Shown here piece by piece: positions 52,949 through 62,543 of a stretch of DNA of 64,000 nt. A program made the position numbers and the translations under genes. The number at the start of each line of letters is the position of its first letter. Position 1 is the stretch's first letter. The DNA comes from Glycocaulis abyssi (lineage in GTDB: Bacteria; Pseudomonadota; Alphaproteobacteria; Caulobacterales; Maricaulaceae), in NCBI RefSeq assembly GCF_041429775.1, contig NZ_CP163421.1:2691001-2755000 (forward strand), given 5' to 3'. The notes below the pieces were generated by a model, which worked only from the letters and a program-made list of their open reading frames with translations, had not been told where the DNA came from and made no database searches.

Positions 52949-55003
52949 CTACTTGCCTTCGCGCCACCAGCCTGCGCCCAGCAGTGCCAGAATGAGGGCA
53001 GCAAGCAGCAGGCCGGGTGCCAGCGGCGTGCGCTGCGACTCCGCCACCGTATAGGCGCCATTGCGTTGGAGCCCGGCCCAGCCGGGTCCGGCCTGCAGGC
53101 CATCGGGCCGGGTACGCCGCAGGGATGGCATTTGCGGGTCTTCGCCGCCGCCCAGCATGAAGCTGCCGCCGCGTGTCGCCCGCACCAGCGGGGCCAGCGC
53201 CTCGCGCGTGACGCGCAGATCGAGATATTCGCGCGGGTTCAGCGGGCCGGCGGAGATGACGGTTGTCGCATCGCCCGAGCGCAGCCGTATTAGCCCCGCC
53301 TCATTGCCCGTCTCCGCGCTGGCGGTGAAGCGTCCGGGGCCTGCCTCGCTCATGGCGATGCTTTCCTCCCGTCCGGACGGCCAGGTGATGTCCAGATCGG
53401 CAGCTTCGTCGTCGAGTGTCGTTCGGATAGCGGTCAGCATGCCATCGGAGAGGGTGGCGGTCAGGCGCTCCTCGTCCAGCTCCGGCTCGTTCATCAGCCA
53501 GTGCGCGACGCGGCGGAACAGCTCGTCATGGGGTCCGCCGCCATCATGCCCGCGTGCCCACAGCCAGGACTGGTCGGAGAGCAGGATCGCCGCGCGCCCC
53601 TCGCCCTGCCTTGAGAGCACCAGAAGCGGGTCTCCTGACGGCGTATCCAGCACGGTTTCACCGGCCAGCGCCTGCCCGCCCACATAGCGGTACCAGTGAC
53701 CCCACTCTCCCTCCTGACCGGCCAGAGGCGCGGTCACCGGATGGCGCTCGCCTGCCGTGGAGATGCGCGGACGGAAAGCACCTTCGCGCACGGCTCCCGT
53801 AGGACGGGCGGGCAGCACGCTTGCCAGCAGCGATCGTGCGATGGAATCCGGCCCGGCATAGTCCGGCCCCGCCGTAATCAGCAGCGCGCCGCCCTGATCA
53901 ACATAGCGCGCGATGTTCTGGAAATAATTGGCGGGCAGTATGCCGCGCCGCCGGTAGCGGTCGAAAATGACCAGATCAAACTCATGCAGACGCAGCTCGA
54001 ACAGCTCGAACACCGGGAAGGCGATCAGCGCCAGCTCATCGGGGCGTGCGCCATCGCCCCGGTCAAGCGGGCGCAAAATGGTGAAGTGCACAAGGTCCAC
54101 TGACGGGTCGGATTTCAGCAGGTTGCGCCAGGCGCGCGCGCCATTATGTGGCTCGCCCGTCACCAGCAGCACGCGCAGACGGTCGCGCACGCCGGTAACG
54201 CTTACCGCAGCGCGGTTATTGATGAGCGAGAGTTCGTTCGGGCCGGGCTCCACCTCGATCTCGATCACGTTCGCGCCGCGATTTTGCACGATCGCCTCGA
54301 CATTGACCGTCTCGCCAATCGTGGCGCGCGCCCGGATCGGATCACCGCCATCCAGGCGAAGGGTCAGCATCGCGGTTCCTGCCGGTGCGCCCTCATCCTC
54401 CACGCGCAGGCGGAAACGCACCGGCTCGCCGACAATGCCAAAGCGCGGTGCCTCCTCCACGATAAGGCGCCGGTCCGTGGCGCGCGGATCGCCGATGGCG
54501 AAATGGTGCAGCGGCGCATCAAGGCCGAGCGAGGCCGGGTCAGAGGGCACATCATGGACCTGCCCCTCCGACAGCATGACAATGCCCGCCAGCCGGTTTC
54601 GGGGAATATCGCCCAGCCCGCTGCGAAGCGTATCGATGAGGCGCGTGCCATCGGGCGTCGCCCCGCCTTCCACTTCGACGATGTCCAGGCTGTTATCGGC
54701 GCCGGCAAAGCGCTGCAGGGCGGCGCTGGCATTGGCGGCGTTCGCCGCGCGGTTGCCGATCTCCATCGAGGCCGAGTTATCGCGCACCACAAGGAGAATA
54801 TCGCTCAAAGGATCGCGGATTTCGCGCACCAGCGCCGGATTGGCGAGCGCAGCCAGAACGGCGAGCCCGGCCAGCACCCGCCAGATCCATCCTTTAAGGC
54901 CCCGCCAGGCGGCAAAGGCAGAGGCCGCCAGCAGCGCGATGCACAGGGCGGCGAGTATCCATTGCGATACCAGCGGGGCGAGGACGAGGCTGGATGCGCT
55001 CAT
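52949..55003 (-). CDS. Membrane protein with VWA-like domain, in MoxR cluster
   Basis: A 684-residue protein. Two N-terminal helices (WILAALCIALLAASAFAAW and VLAGLAVLAALANPALV) are followed by a von Willebrand-A-like domain whose MIDAS is DNSAS (ILLVVRDNSASMEIG). A glutamine-amidotransferase-like region (YFQNIARYVDQGGALLITAG) follows, and a C-terminal helix ends in GAGWWREGK. Homologues always travel with MoxR, DUF58 and BatA-like genes. Specific function is unknown. The start overlaps the stop of the upstream gene by four bases. Confidence 0.78.
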   Translation of the reverse strand: MSASSLVLAPLVSQWILAALCIALLAASAFAAWRGLKGWIWRVLAGLAVLAALANPALVREIRDPLSDILLVVRDNSASMEIGNRAANAANASAALQRFAGADNSLDIVEVEGGATPDGTRLIDTLRSGLGDIPRNRLAGIVMLSEGQVHDVPSDPASLGLDAPLHHFAIGDPRATDRRLIVEEAPRFGIVGEPVRFRLRVEDEGAPAGTAMLTLRLDGGDPIRARATIGETVNVEAIVQNRGANVIEIEVEPGPNELSLINNRAAVSVTGVRDRLRVLLVTGEPHNGARAWRNLLKSDPSVDLVHFTILRPLDRGDGARPDELALIAFPVFELFELRLHEFDLVIFDRYRRRGILPANYFQNIARYVDQGGALLITAGPDYAGPDSIARSLLASVLPARPTGAVREGAFRPRISTAGERHPVTAPLAGQEGEWGHWYRYVGGQALAGETVLDTPSGDPLLVLSRQGEGRAAILLSDQSWLWARGHDGGGPHDELFRRVAHWLMNEPELDEERLTATLSDGMLTAIRTTLDDEAADLDITWPSGREESIAMSEAGPGRFTASAETGNEAGLIRLRSGDATTVISAGPLNPREYLDLRVTREALAPLVRATRGGSFMLGGGEDPQMPSLRRTRPDGLQAGPGWAGLQRNGAYTVAESQRTPLAPGLLLAALILALLGAGWWREGK

Positions 55004-57753
55004 GGTTCCAGCGGCCGGGGCGCGCTGCGCCGGCCTCCCTGTCCGAGGCGCTCAAGGATGGCGGGCACATGCACCTGATCAGTCTTGTAATTGCCGGTGA
55101 GCGCGTACATGGCGATGTTCACGCCAACCCGGTAGGCCATCTCGCGCTGACGCTCGCCGCCCTCTACGGGCCGAAGCGGTATGCCGTTCTCGCCGCGCGC
55201 CCAGGCCCCGGCCCAGTCGGCCGATCCGATGATGATGCCCGATACCCCGTCGCGGGCCGTGCCGTCCGGATTGGACTCCACCCAGACATCGCCGCCCGCC
55301 ATGCGTCCGGGCAGATCGCGCAGGAGGTAGAAGGTGCGGCCCAGCACATGGTCCTCGCCGGCGCGTTCCAGTGAAGGGATTTCCAGCCCCTGCATGACCT
55401 GTTCAAGACCGGGATGCGCGCCGCCGCGCGTGCCCGCGCCGCCATCACGCGTATCGAAAATGATCATTCCGCCGGAGCGCAGATAGGTGTTGATGCTGGC
55501 CGCTGCCGCCTCGGAGACCGGGCGGGCATCGGCGCTGACGGGCCAGTAGATCAGCGGGAAGAAGATCAGCTCGTCCTCGTCGGGGTCGATGCCGCGCGGG
55601 GCTTCCGGCTCGATGGAGCTGCGACGGGTCACTTCCGATGACAGCGCGGCCAGCCCCGCCTCGCTGATCCGGTCTGTTTCCGCGTTACCTGTGCGGATAT
55701 AGCCAAAGCGTACAACCAGCGCGCGGTCGAGCGCCTCGGCGGTGTCCGCCTGGGTGTCCTGCGCCTCAAGCGCTGGCGGAGAGGCAAGCGATACGGCCAG
55801 CATGACGCCAAGCCCTGCCATGGTCCTCGATGCGCGTATCGCTGGCAGGCGTCCGGCAAAGGCCAGCGCGATGATGATATCGGCCAGCAGCATTAAGAGG
55901 GCGATGGCGAGGAGCGGGCCGGCAAGGCGCTGTTCGCGCAGCCCGTCGCGGATCTCATAGAGCGCGCCGGGCAGGTTGCGGGCAATCGGATCAAGGCGGG
56001 TGCCGGGGCCGGTGGCGTTGAGCGCCGCGTTGGCTGCGCCGAGCTGCCAGATGCCCGGCGGCGTGTCCGGCGACGGGGCGGTTGCCCCAAAATCGCTGGC
56101 GGGAATGGCACGCGGCTGGCCGGTGGGGGCGCCAAGGCGTCCAAACCCGTCCAGCGCGCGTTCAATCTGCCAGCTGCCATCACTGCCCGCGCCGCCCGCG
56201 CCAGCCCCTTCGGCCAGCGCGATCACCCGGCGCAGCATGGCCGGGAAGGTGCCGGTCAGCGGCAGGTCAGACCAGTCCGGCCCGGCGGTGACGTGAAACA
56301 GGACGATCCAGCCCTCTCCGCGCCTGTCAGCCGTGACAAGCGGGGTGCCGTCTTCCAGACGCGCCCAGACGCGGCGGTCGAGATCGGCTTCGGGCTGGGC
56401 CAGTACCTGACTGCGCACGCTGGCATCCTCGCTGACAGAGAGGCCCGCAAACGGGCTGTCATCGGCGAAGGGGGCGATGCGTTGGGGCTCTTCCCAGTTC
56501 AGTGCCCCGCCCAGCAGGCGCCCGCCTGCACGCAGCTGGACGGGCAGCAGATCATCACTGCGCGCAGCCAGACGCGGACCGGCAAAGCGGATCAACACGC
56601 CGCCGCCTTCCACAAATTCGGCCAGAGCCGGGTCTTCACTGCGGGCCGGATCGACCATGACAAGGCCGGAGGGTTCGTCTTCGAGTACCTGCTCCAGCGG
56701 CCCGCGCACCAGCTCTGCATGGGGGGCGAGGGCCTGGCTGGCATAGTGCAGATCGGACAATAGCGGCTGACGGTTATCGCCGCCTTCCGGTTCGATCAGG
56801 GCGATGCGCGGGCGCTGCCAGCTATCGTCGAGCAAATGGACCGCGCCTGCCGAGCTTACCCCTTCCAGCCGGACCGAGCGCACCCGGTTGCGCAAATCCA
56901 GCGGCAGGCGCGCCGATGCGGAGGCGGTGCTGACTGCGTCATCGAAGCGGGCTTGCGCGCGGGCAATGACCTGCCCGTCCTGGCCGATGGCGCTGACGTC
57001 AATCTGGCGTGTTGCGCCGCTGCCAGATCTCAACAGGTGCGCTTCAAACCCGTCGGCTGCCGCATTGACGCCGACCAGCGCCACAATCTCATCCTGCGCG
57101 CCGGGCAGGCTGAGTGTCAGCCGTCCACGTTCCGAGAGAGCGCGCGCAAAGGCCGCGTCACCCTCGCCGGCAATACCGTCGCCAAGCCAGCGTGTTTCGA
57201 AGCGGGAGGGCGCTGCACCGCTCTCCAGTGCGGCCAGAAGCGCGTCACGCGCTGCTGCGCGGTCAGGTACCCAGCCGTGCGGGCTTGCAGCCTCCAGCCG
57301 GGACTGGATCGTGCTGGCGGCGGTAAATTCGGGTGGTTCTGCGCTGGCGGTCAGAAGGATCGCCGCCTGCCGCCCGTCTGCCGCGGCGGCCTGTGCATAG
57401 GCGCGTGCCTGCACCAGCGTGCGCGGCCAGCTGGCCGCGCTCTGCCAGCCATTATCGACGACCAGAAGCAGCGGGGCATCAATGCTGCGCGTGTCGGCAG
57501 GGCGCCAGACCGGCTGGGCCAGCGCCAGAATAATGATGGTGGCGGCCATGAGGCGGAACAGAATAAGCCACCAGGGCGCGCTCTGCGGTGTCTGGGGCGT
57601 CTGCGCCAGACGCTGCAACAGGCGCAAGGGCGCGAAGACCACGTGGCGCGGAGCAGGCGGTGTCGCGCGCAGGAGCAACCATAAAAGCGGCAGGGCAATA
57701 AGCGCGATCAGCGCGAAAGGAGCTGCAAAACCTAACGGCCCGACGCTGAACAT
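55000..57753 (-). CDS. BatA-like/DUF4159 membrane protein
   Basis: A 917-residue protein. The first 90 residues match the aerotolerance-regulator N-terminal module (two helices around FALIALIALPLLWLLLRATP and LFRLMAATIIILALA). A VWA-like fold follows but the MIDAS reads DNGWQS, so Ser is displaced and metal binding may be lost. After two further helices, the C-terminal 210 residues are DUF4159 (VRFGYIRTGNAETDRISEAG, FFPLIYWPVSADARPVSEAA). Stop overlaps the next gene; start is one base inside the upstream stop. Function unknown. Confidence 0.82.
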   Translation of the reverse strand: MFSVGPLGFAAPFALIALIALPLLWLLLRATPPAPRHVVFAPLRLLQRLAQTPQTPQSAPWWLILFRLMAATIIILALAQPVWRPADTRSIDAPLLLVVDNGWQSAASWPRTLVQARAYAQAAAADGRQAAILLTASAEPPEFTAASTIQSRLEAASPHGWVPDRAAARDALLAALESGAAPSRFETRWLGDGIAGEGDAAFARALSERGRLTLSLPGAQDEIVALVGVNAAADGFEAHLLRSGSGATRQIDVSAIGQDGQVIARAQARFDDAVSTASASARLPLDLRNRVRSVRLEGVSSAGAVHLLDDSWQRPRIALIEPEGGDNRQPLLSDLHYASQALAPHAELVRGPLEQVLEDEPSGLVMVDPARSEDPALAEFVEGGGVLIRFAGPRLAARSDDLLPVQLRAGGRLLGGALNWEEPQRIAPFADDSPFAGLSVSEDASVRSQVLAQPEADLDRRVWARLEDGTPLVTADRRGEGWIVLFHVTAGPDWSDLPLTGTFPAMLRRVIALAEGAGAGGAGSDGSWQIERALDGFGRLGAPTGQPRAIPASDFGATAPSPDTPPGIWQLGAANAALNATGPGTRLDPIARNLPGALYEIRDGLREQRLAGPLLAIALLMLLADIIIALAFAGRLPAIRASRTMAGLGVMLAVSLASPPALEAQDTQADTAEALDRALVVRFGYIRTGNAETDRISEAGLAALSSEVTRRSSIEPEAPRGIDPDEDELIFFPLIYWPVSADARPVSEAAAASINTYLRSGGMIIFDTRDGGAGTRGGAHPGLEQVMQGLEIPSLERAGEDHVLGRTFYLLRDLPGRMAGGDVWVESNPDGTARDGVSGIIIGSADWAGAWARGENGIPLRPVEGGERQREMAYRVGVNIAMYALTGNYKTDQVHVPAILERLGQGGRRSAPRPLEP

Positions 57754-58640
57754 CAGGCGCGCTCCATCGCACGCGGCGCGAGTGCCTGATGAAGGGCCAG
57801 AACGGCTGTGCCTGCGGGCCGGTCGGTCCGGTGGGTGAGAAGCGTCCAGCCTGCCTTGCGGGCCATGGCTGTAATCGCGCCACCGTGTTCGGCCCAGACG
57901 CGCCGGTAATTCTCGCGGGCATCTTCGGCGCGGCCCAGCACAAGCGGCGCTGAATGCCCGGATGGCTCGGCAAAGCGTGTGCGGCCGGCAAAGGGGAAGT
58001 CTTCCTCTGCCGGGTCGACGATACGCAGCAATATCCCGCTTGCCCCGCTGGCATTCAGCCGGGCAAGGCGTGCGCCCCAGGTTTCGGGAGGGTCCAGAAA
58101 ATCGCTGGCCAGCACGATGCGCGCATGGCGTACAATGTCAGCCTGCTCGACAGACTTGGCCGCTCCCGGCCCTTCGGCCAGCGCGCGCGCGGTGATGTCC
58201 AGCCCGGTGCGCCCGGCGCGGGCGCGCCCGGTCTCACCCAGCGCCGCGATGCGCTCTCCACCCCGGCTCAGCAAGGACGCCAGCGCCATCAGGCAGACGG
58301 CAGCGCGGTCTTTTTTCAGGGGCAGGTTTTTCGAGCCCAGCGCCATGCCGGGTGATCCATCGCGCCACAGATAGACCGCGTTGGCCGCTTCCCATTCGGT
58401 TTCACGCACAAACAGGTGCTGACCGCGTGCCGAGCGCCGCCAGTCCACAGCCTGCGCGCCGTCTTCGGTGCGGTGGCGGCGATATTCCCAGAAAGTCTCG
58501 CCATGGCCCGGCGTGCGGCGGCCATGGGTGCCAAGCGCCACGCTGGCCGCAATGCGTTCGGCCTCGGCCAGCAGGGCCGGGAAGGGCGCTGCGGCCTGTT
58601 CGGCGGCCCGGCGCAGGGCTTTCGTATGCCGGATGGTCAT
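57753..58640 (-). CDS. DUF58 family protein
   Basis: A 295-residue DUF58 protein, soluble, with its hallmark YRRHRTEDGAQAVDWRRSAR and HLFVRETEWEAANAVYLW. The C-terminal half has a VWA-like outline. DUF58 proteins act with MoxR AAA+ ATPases in chaperone-like complexes that prepare metal- or VWA-containing envelope proteins. It lies 11 bases after moxR and overlaps the DUF4159 gene by one base. Confidence 0.9.
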   Translation of the reverse strand: MTIRHTKALRRAAEQAAAPFPALLAEAERIAASVALGTHGRRTPGHGETFWEYRRHRTEDGAQAVDWRRSARGQHLFVRETEWEAANAVYLWRDGSPGMALGSKNLPLKKDRAAVCLMALASLLSRGGERIAALGETGRARAGRTGLDITARALAEGPGAAKSVEQADIVRHARIVLASDFLDPPETWGARLARLNASGASGILLRIVDPAEEDFPFAGRTRFAEPSGHSAPLVLGRAEDARENYRRVWAEHGGAITAMARKAGWTLLTHRTDRPAGTAVLALHQALAPRAMERA

Positions 58641-58651
58641 TCCCGCGCCCG

Positions 58652-59650
<999 letters not shown>

Positions 59651-59723
59651 CGGCCTATGTCCTTGGTTCGTATTGCTGTAGCCCCTGACGGTGCAGCATG
59701 CCCCGCTGAAGCTTGAGGTGTCC

Positions 59724-60299
59724 ATGGGTTCACAGCGCTCGGATACGGATGGAATGCAGTCCCTGCTCAAGGCGGCACGTGACGCCGGCACGGGGCTGCC
59801 GCCGGTTGACCGCTGGCATCCCGAATATTGCGGCGAGATGGATATGGTCATCCGCCGCGATGGCAGCTGGTGGCATGAAGGCACGCGCATTGGCCGCGAG
59901 GCTCTGGTGCGCCTGTTTGCGCGTATCTTGCGCAAGGACGAGGATGGCGAGACCTATCTTGTCACGCCGGGGGAGAAAATCCGCATCACGGTGGAGGCCG
60001 GTCATTTTCTGGCCGTGCGTATGGATGTGCTGGGCGAGGGCAGGGAACAGAAGCTGGTCTTTACCACCGACCATGACGAGACAATCATTGCCGGGCCGGA
60101 CCATCCCTTGCGCATTGCCTTTGGCGAAGACGGAGAGCCGGAACCCTATGTGCATGTGCGCGGGCGGCTGGAAGCCCTGCTGACGCGGCCTGTCTTCTAC
60201 GAGATGGCCAATCTGGCTGTTGAGGGGCAGGCGCCCGATGGCCGCAAGGCCACAGGAGTCTGGAGTGACGGTGTGTTCGTGCCGCTGGACCGGGGCTGA
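59724..60299 (+). CDS. DUF1285 family protein
   Basis: A 191-residue protein with the DUF1285 pattern: VDRWHPEYCGEMDMVIRRDG, SWWHEGTRIGREALVRLFA, LVTPGEKIRITVEAGHFLA, and VHVRGRLEALLTRPVFYEMA. It has no signal peptide. Crystal structures of family members show a two-domain beta fold, but no function is established. ATG 59724 follows TTGAGGTG. The stop overlaps the Nudix start (TGATG), and the run continues to the CCA enzyme, a recurrent alphaproteobacterial order. Confidence 0.88.
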   Translation: MGSQRSDTDGMQSLLKAARDAGTGLPPVDRWHPEYCGEMDMVIRRDGSWWHEGTRIGREALVRLFARILRKDEDGETYLVTPGEKIRITVEAGHFLAVRMDVLGEGREQKLVFTTDHDETIIAGPDHPLRIAFGEDGEPEPYVHVRGRLEALLTRPVFYEMANLAVEGQAPDGRKATGVWSDGVFVPLDRG

Positions 60300-60931
60300 T
60301 GCTGGACGATCCATACCATGTGAACAGCCTTGTGGAGCGTCTCAGCCGGGCGCTTGACCCGGTTGAGGGTTCGCCGCCTGTGCCTGCGCGCGGGGATGGC
60401 GATCTGAACGGTGCGCCGTCGCCCACTGGCCGGGCCTTGCGTCCGGCGGCGGTGCTGGCCCCGCTGGTCATGCGCGAGACGGGGCTGAGTGTCGTGCTGA
60501 CCCGGCGTGCCGATCATCTGTCGTCTCATGCCGGCCAGATCAGCTTTCCGGGCGGGCGGCTGAATATGGGGGAGGAAGCGGCTGATGCGGCCTTGCGCGA
60601 GACAGAAGAGGAAATCGGCCTGCCACGCTCCAACGTAAGGCTGATTGGCCGGTTTGACCCTTATGAGACCGTAACCGGGTTCCAGATCACGCCTTTTGTG
60701 GGTCTGGTTGATGCACGCGCACGGTTTCGCGCCGATCCGGGCGAGGTTGCAGAAATCTTCGAAACGCCGTTCGACTTTCTGATGAATCCTGCCAACCATG
60801 TGCTCGAAGAGCGCATGTTTGCCGGACAGCTGCGCCGATACTACGCCATGCCCCATGAAGGGCGCTATATCTGGGGGGCTACGGCCGGGCTGCTGAAGGC
60901 GCTGGCCGACCGGTTCAATACGTTCCGCTAA
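60299..60931 (+). CDS. Nudix hydrolase, CoA pyrophosphatase (NudL-like)
   Basis: A 210-residue Nudix hydrolase. The Nudix box reads GGRLNMGEEAADAALRETEE followed by EIGL. The upstream motif LSSHAGQISFPGGR is the mark of the CoA pyrophosphatase (NUDT7/NudL) subgroup, which splits CoA and acyl-CoA to 4'-phosphopantetheine. The start overlaps the DUF1285 stop. Fifteen bases separate it from the next gene. Confidence 0.9.
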   Translation: MLDDPYHVNSLVERLSRALDPVEGSPPVPARGDGDLNGAPSPTGRALRPAAVLAPLVMRETGLSVVLTRRADHLSSHAGQISFPGGRLNMGEEAADAALRETEEEIGLPRSNVRLIGRFDPYETVTGFQITPFVGLVDARARFRADPGEVAEIFETPFDFLMNPANHVLEERMFAGQLRRYYAMPHEGRYIWGATAGLLKALADRFNTFR

Positions 60932-60946
60932 AGGGTTTTACTTCAG

Positions 60947-61315
60947 ATGCGCTTTCTTCTGACCGTTGCCGTGCTCTTCCTTCTGCCCTTCGCCGGGTAC
61001 TACACCTGGCGCGGCATCCGGGCGGCGATTGCCGTGCGCCGTTCGGAGGGTGATGAGACAGGCACGGCGGCTGATGGCCTGCCGCCCGCGCCCTTGCAGG
61101 TTCTGGCACTCGTCGGCGCGGGGCTTGCCATTACGGGCATACTGGCGCTGGCGCTGGGCGGTGCATTTGGCGGTTCCGGGCAGACCGGCCAGTTCCATCC
61201 GCCTACGCTGGAAGACGGGCGGGTGGTTCCCGGACGCATCGATCCGGCAGAGCAGCGCCGCGAAGCGCCGCCGGAGGAGGAACAGGAGCCAGCCGGGGAT
61301 GGGGCGCATGGCTGA
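60947..61315 (+). CDS. DUF6111 family membrane protein
   Basis: A 122-residue protein with two helices (LLTVAVLFLLPFAGYYTW and LQVLALVGAGLAITGILALAL) and an acidic, disordered C-terminus ending EEEQEPAGDGAHG. It lies between a Nudix gene and the CCA enzyme, the standard position of DUF6111 members. Function is unknown. Its end overlaps the CCA start by eight bases. Confidence 0.8.
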   Translation: MRFLLTVAVLFLLPFAGYYTWRGIRAAIAVRRSEGDETGTAADGLPPAPLQVLALVGAGLAITGILALALGGAFGGSGQTGQFHPPTLEDGRVVPGRIDPAEQRREAPPEEEQEPAGDGAHG

Positions 61316-62543
61316 CCGGCTAAGGCCGGAAGATCACCCTTGGCTGACCGATCCGGCCGGGCTGGCGGTCATGGATGCCCTGCTGGCGGCCGCTCCGGAC
61401 GGCGCGCGCTATGTCGGCGGGTGTGTGCGCAACGCGCTGATCGGCGCGCCGGTGAGCGATACCGATATCGCGACAGTGTTGACGCCGGGCGAAACCATGG
61501 CCGCGCTGGAGGCTGCAGGTATCCGGGCTGTTCCGACGGGTTTCGAGCACGGGACGGTTACCGCGGTGTCCGGCGGGCGGGGCTTTGAGGTCACCAGCCT
61601 GCGCAAGGATGTCGCCACTGATGGCCGCCGCGCGGTCGTTGCTTTCTCGACCGACTGGAACGAGGATGCGAGCCGGCGCGATTTCCGTCTGAATGCCATC
61701 TATGCCGGCCGTGACGGCGCGCTTTTCGATCCTGCTGGCGGGATTGACGATGCGCTTGCGGGGCGTGTCCGCTTTATCGGTGAACCCGCGGCACGTATCG
61801 AAGAAGACTATCTGCGGATATTGCGCTTTTACCGCTTCCACGCCTGGTATGCGCGCACGCCTCTCGATGCGGAAGGTCATGCGGCGTGCACTGCCTTGCG
61901 GGCCGGATTGCGCCAGCTGTCTGCCGAACGGGTGTGGATGGAGCTGAAGAAATTGCTGGCTGCGCCCGACCCGCGCGCGGCTCTCGAAGCGATGCAGGAA
62001 GGCAACGTTCTTAACGAAGTGTTACCGGATTCTATCGACTTCAACCTTTTCTTAAGCATACACTCCCTTGAGACGCAGGAATCCCGTCCGGTCGATCCGT
62101 TACTGAGGGTGGCGGCGTTCCTGGCGGGGGGAGACGCTATGAGGGTAGACGCGCTCTGCGACACCATGAAGGTGTCAAACGCTGAACGGACGCGGCTCGT
62201 CGCTGCCGCCCGGCGCGTGGGCGTGCACCCTGGCATGGACCGTATGGCGCTGCGTGCTGCCCTCTATGAGCAGGGACGCCGGGCGGTGGAGGATCAGCTC
62301 ATGCTGGCGGCTGCGCGCGGTGAGGGCCGCCGTGATGCGCTCTCACGCGATCTCGATGCCGTGAGCCGCTGGCAGCGCCCGGCCTTTCCGCTCAAAGCCG
62401 CCGATCTTCTTGCGGCAGGGTTTGAGCCCGGCCCTGCGCTTGGCCGGCTGATGAAACAGCTGGAAGCGCGCTGGGTCGAAGCCGATTTCGTGCTCAACCG
62501 GGCAGACCTGCTGGCCATAGCGCGCAAGGAGGGGGGTGTCTGA
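61308..62543 (+). CDS. cca: CCA tRNA nucleotidyltransferase
   Basis: A 411-residue class II tRNA nucleotidyltransferase. The catalytic domain has RYVGGCVRNALIGAPVSDTD with the metal-binding DxD, and RRDFRLNAIYAGRDGALFDP. Further marks are DDALAGRVRFIGEPAARIEEDYLRILRFYRFHA (the neck region) and a C-terminal body. It adds or repairs the 3' CCA of tRNA; alphaproteobacterial members act like poly(A)-polymerase relatives. ATG 61308 lies eight bases inside the preceding gene, giving MADRLRPEDHPWLTDPAG. Confidence 0.92.
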   Translation: MADRLRPEDHPWLTDPAGLAVMDALLAAAPDGARYVGGCVRNALIGAPVSDTDIATVLTPGETMAALEAAGIRAVPTGFEHGTVTAVSGGRGFEVTSLRKDVATDGRRAVVAFSTDWNEDASRRDFRLNAIYAGRDGALFDPAGGIDDALAGRVRFIGEPAARIEEDYLRILRFYRFHAWYARTPLDAEGHAACTALRAGLRQLSAERVWMELKKLLAAPDPRAALEAMQEGNVLNEVLPDSIDFNLFLSIHSLETQESRPVDPLLRVAAFLAGGDAMRVDALCDTMKVSNAERTRLVAAARRVGVHPGMDRMALRAALYEQGRRAVEDQLMLAAARGEGRRDALSRDLDAVSRWQRPAFPLKAADLLAAGFEPGPALGRLMKQLEARWVEADFVLNRADLLAIARKEGGV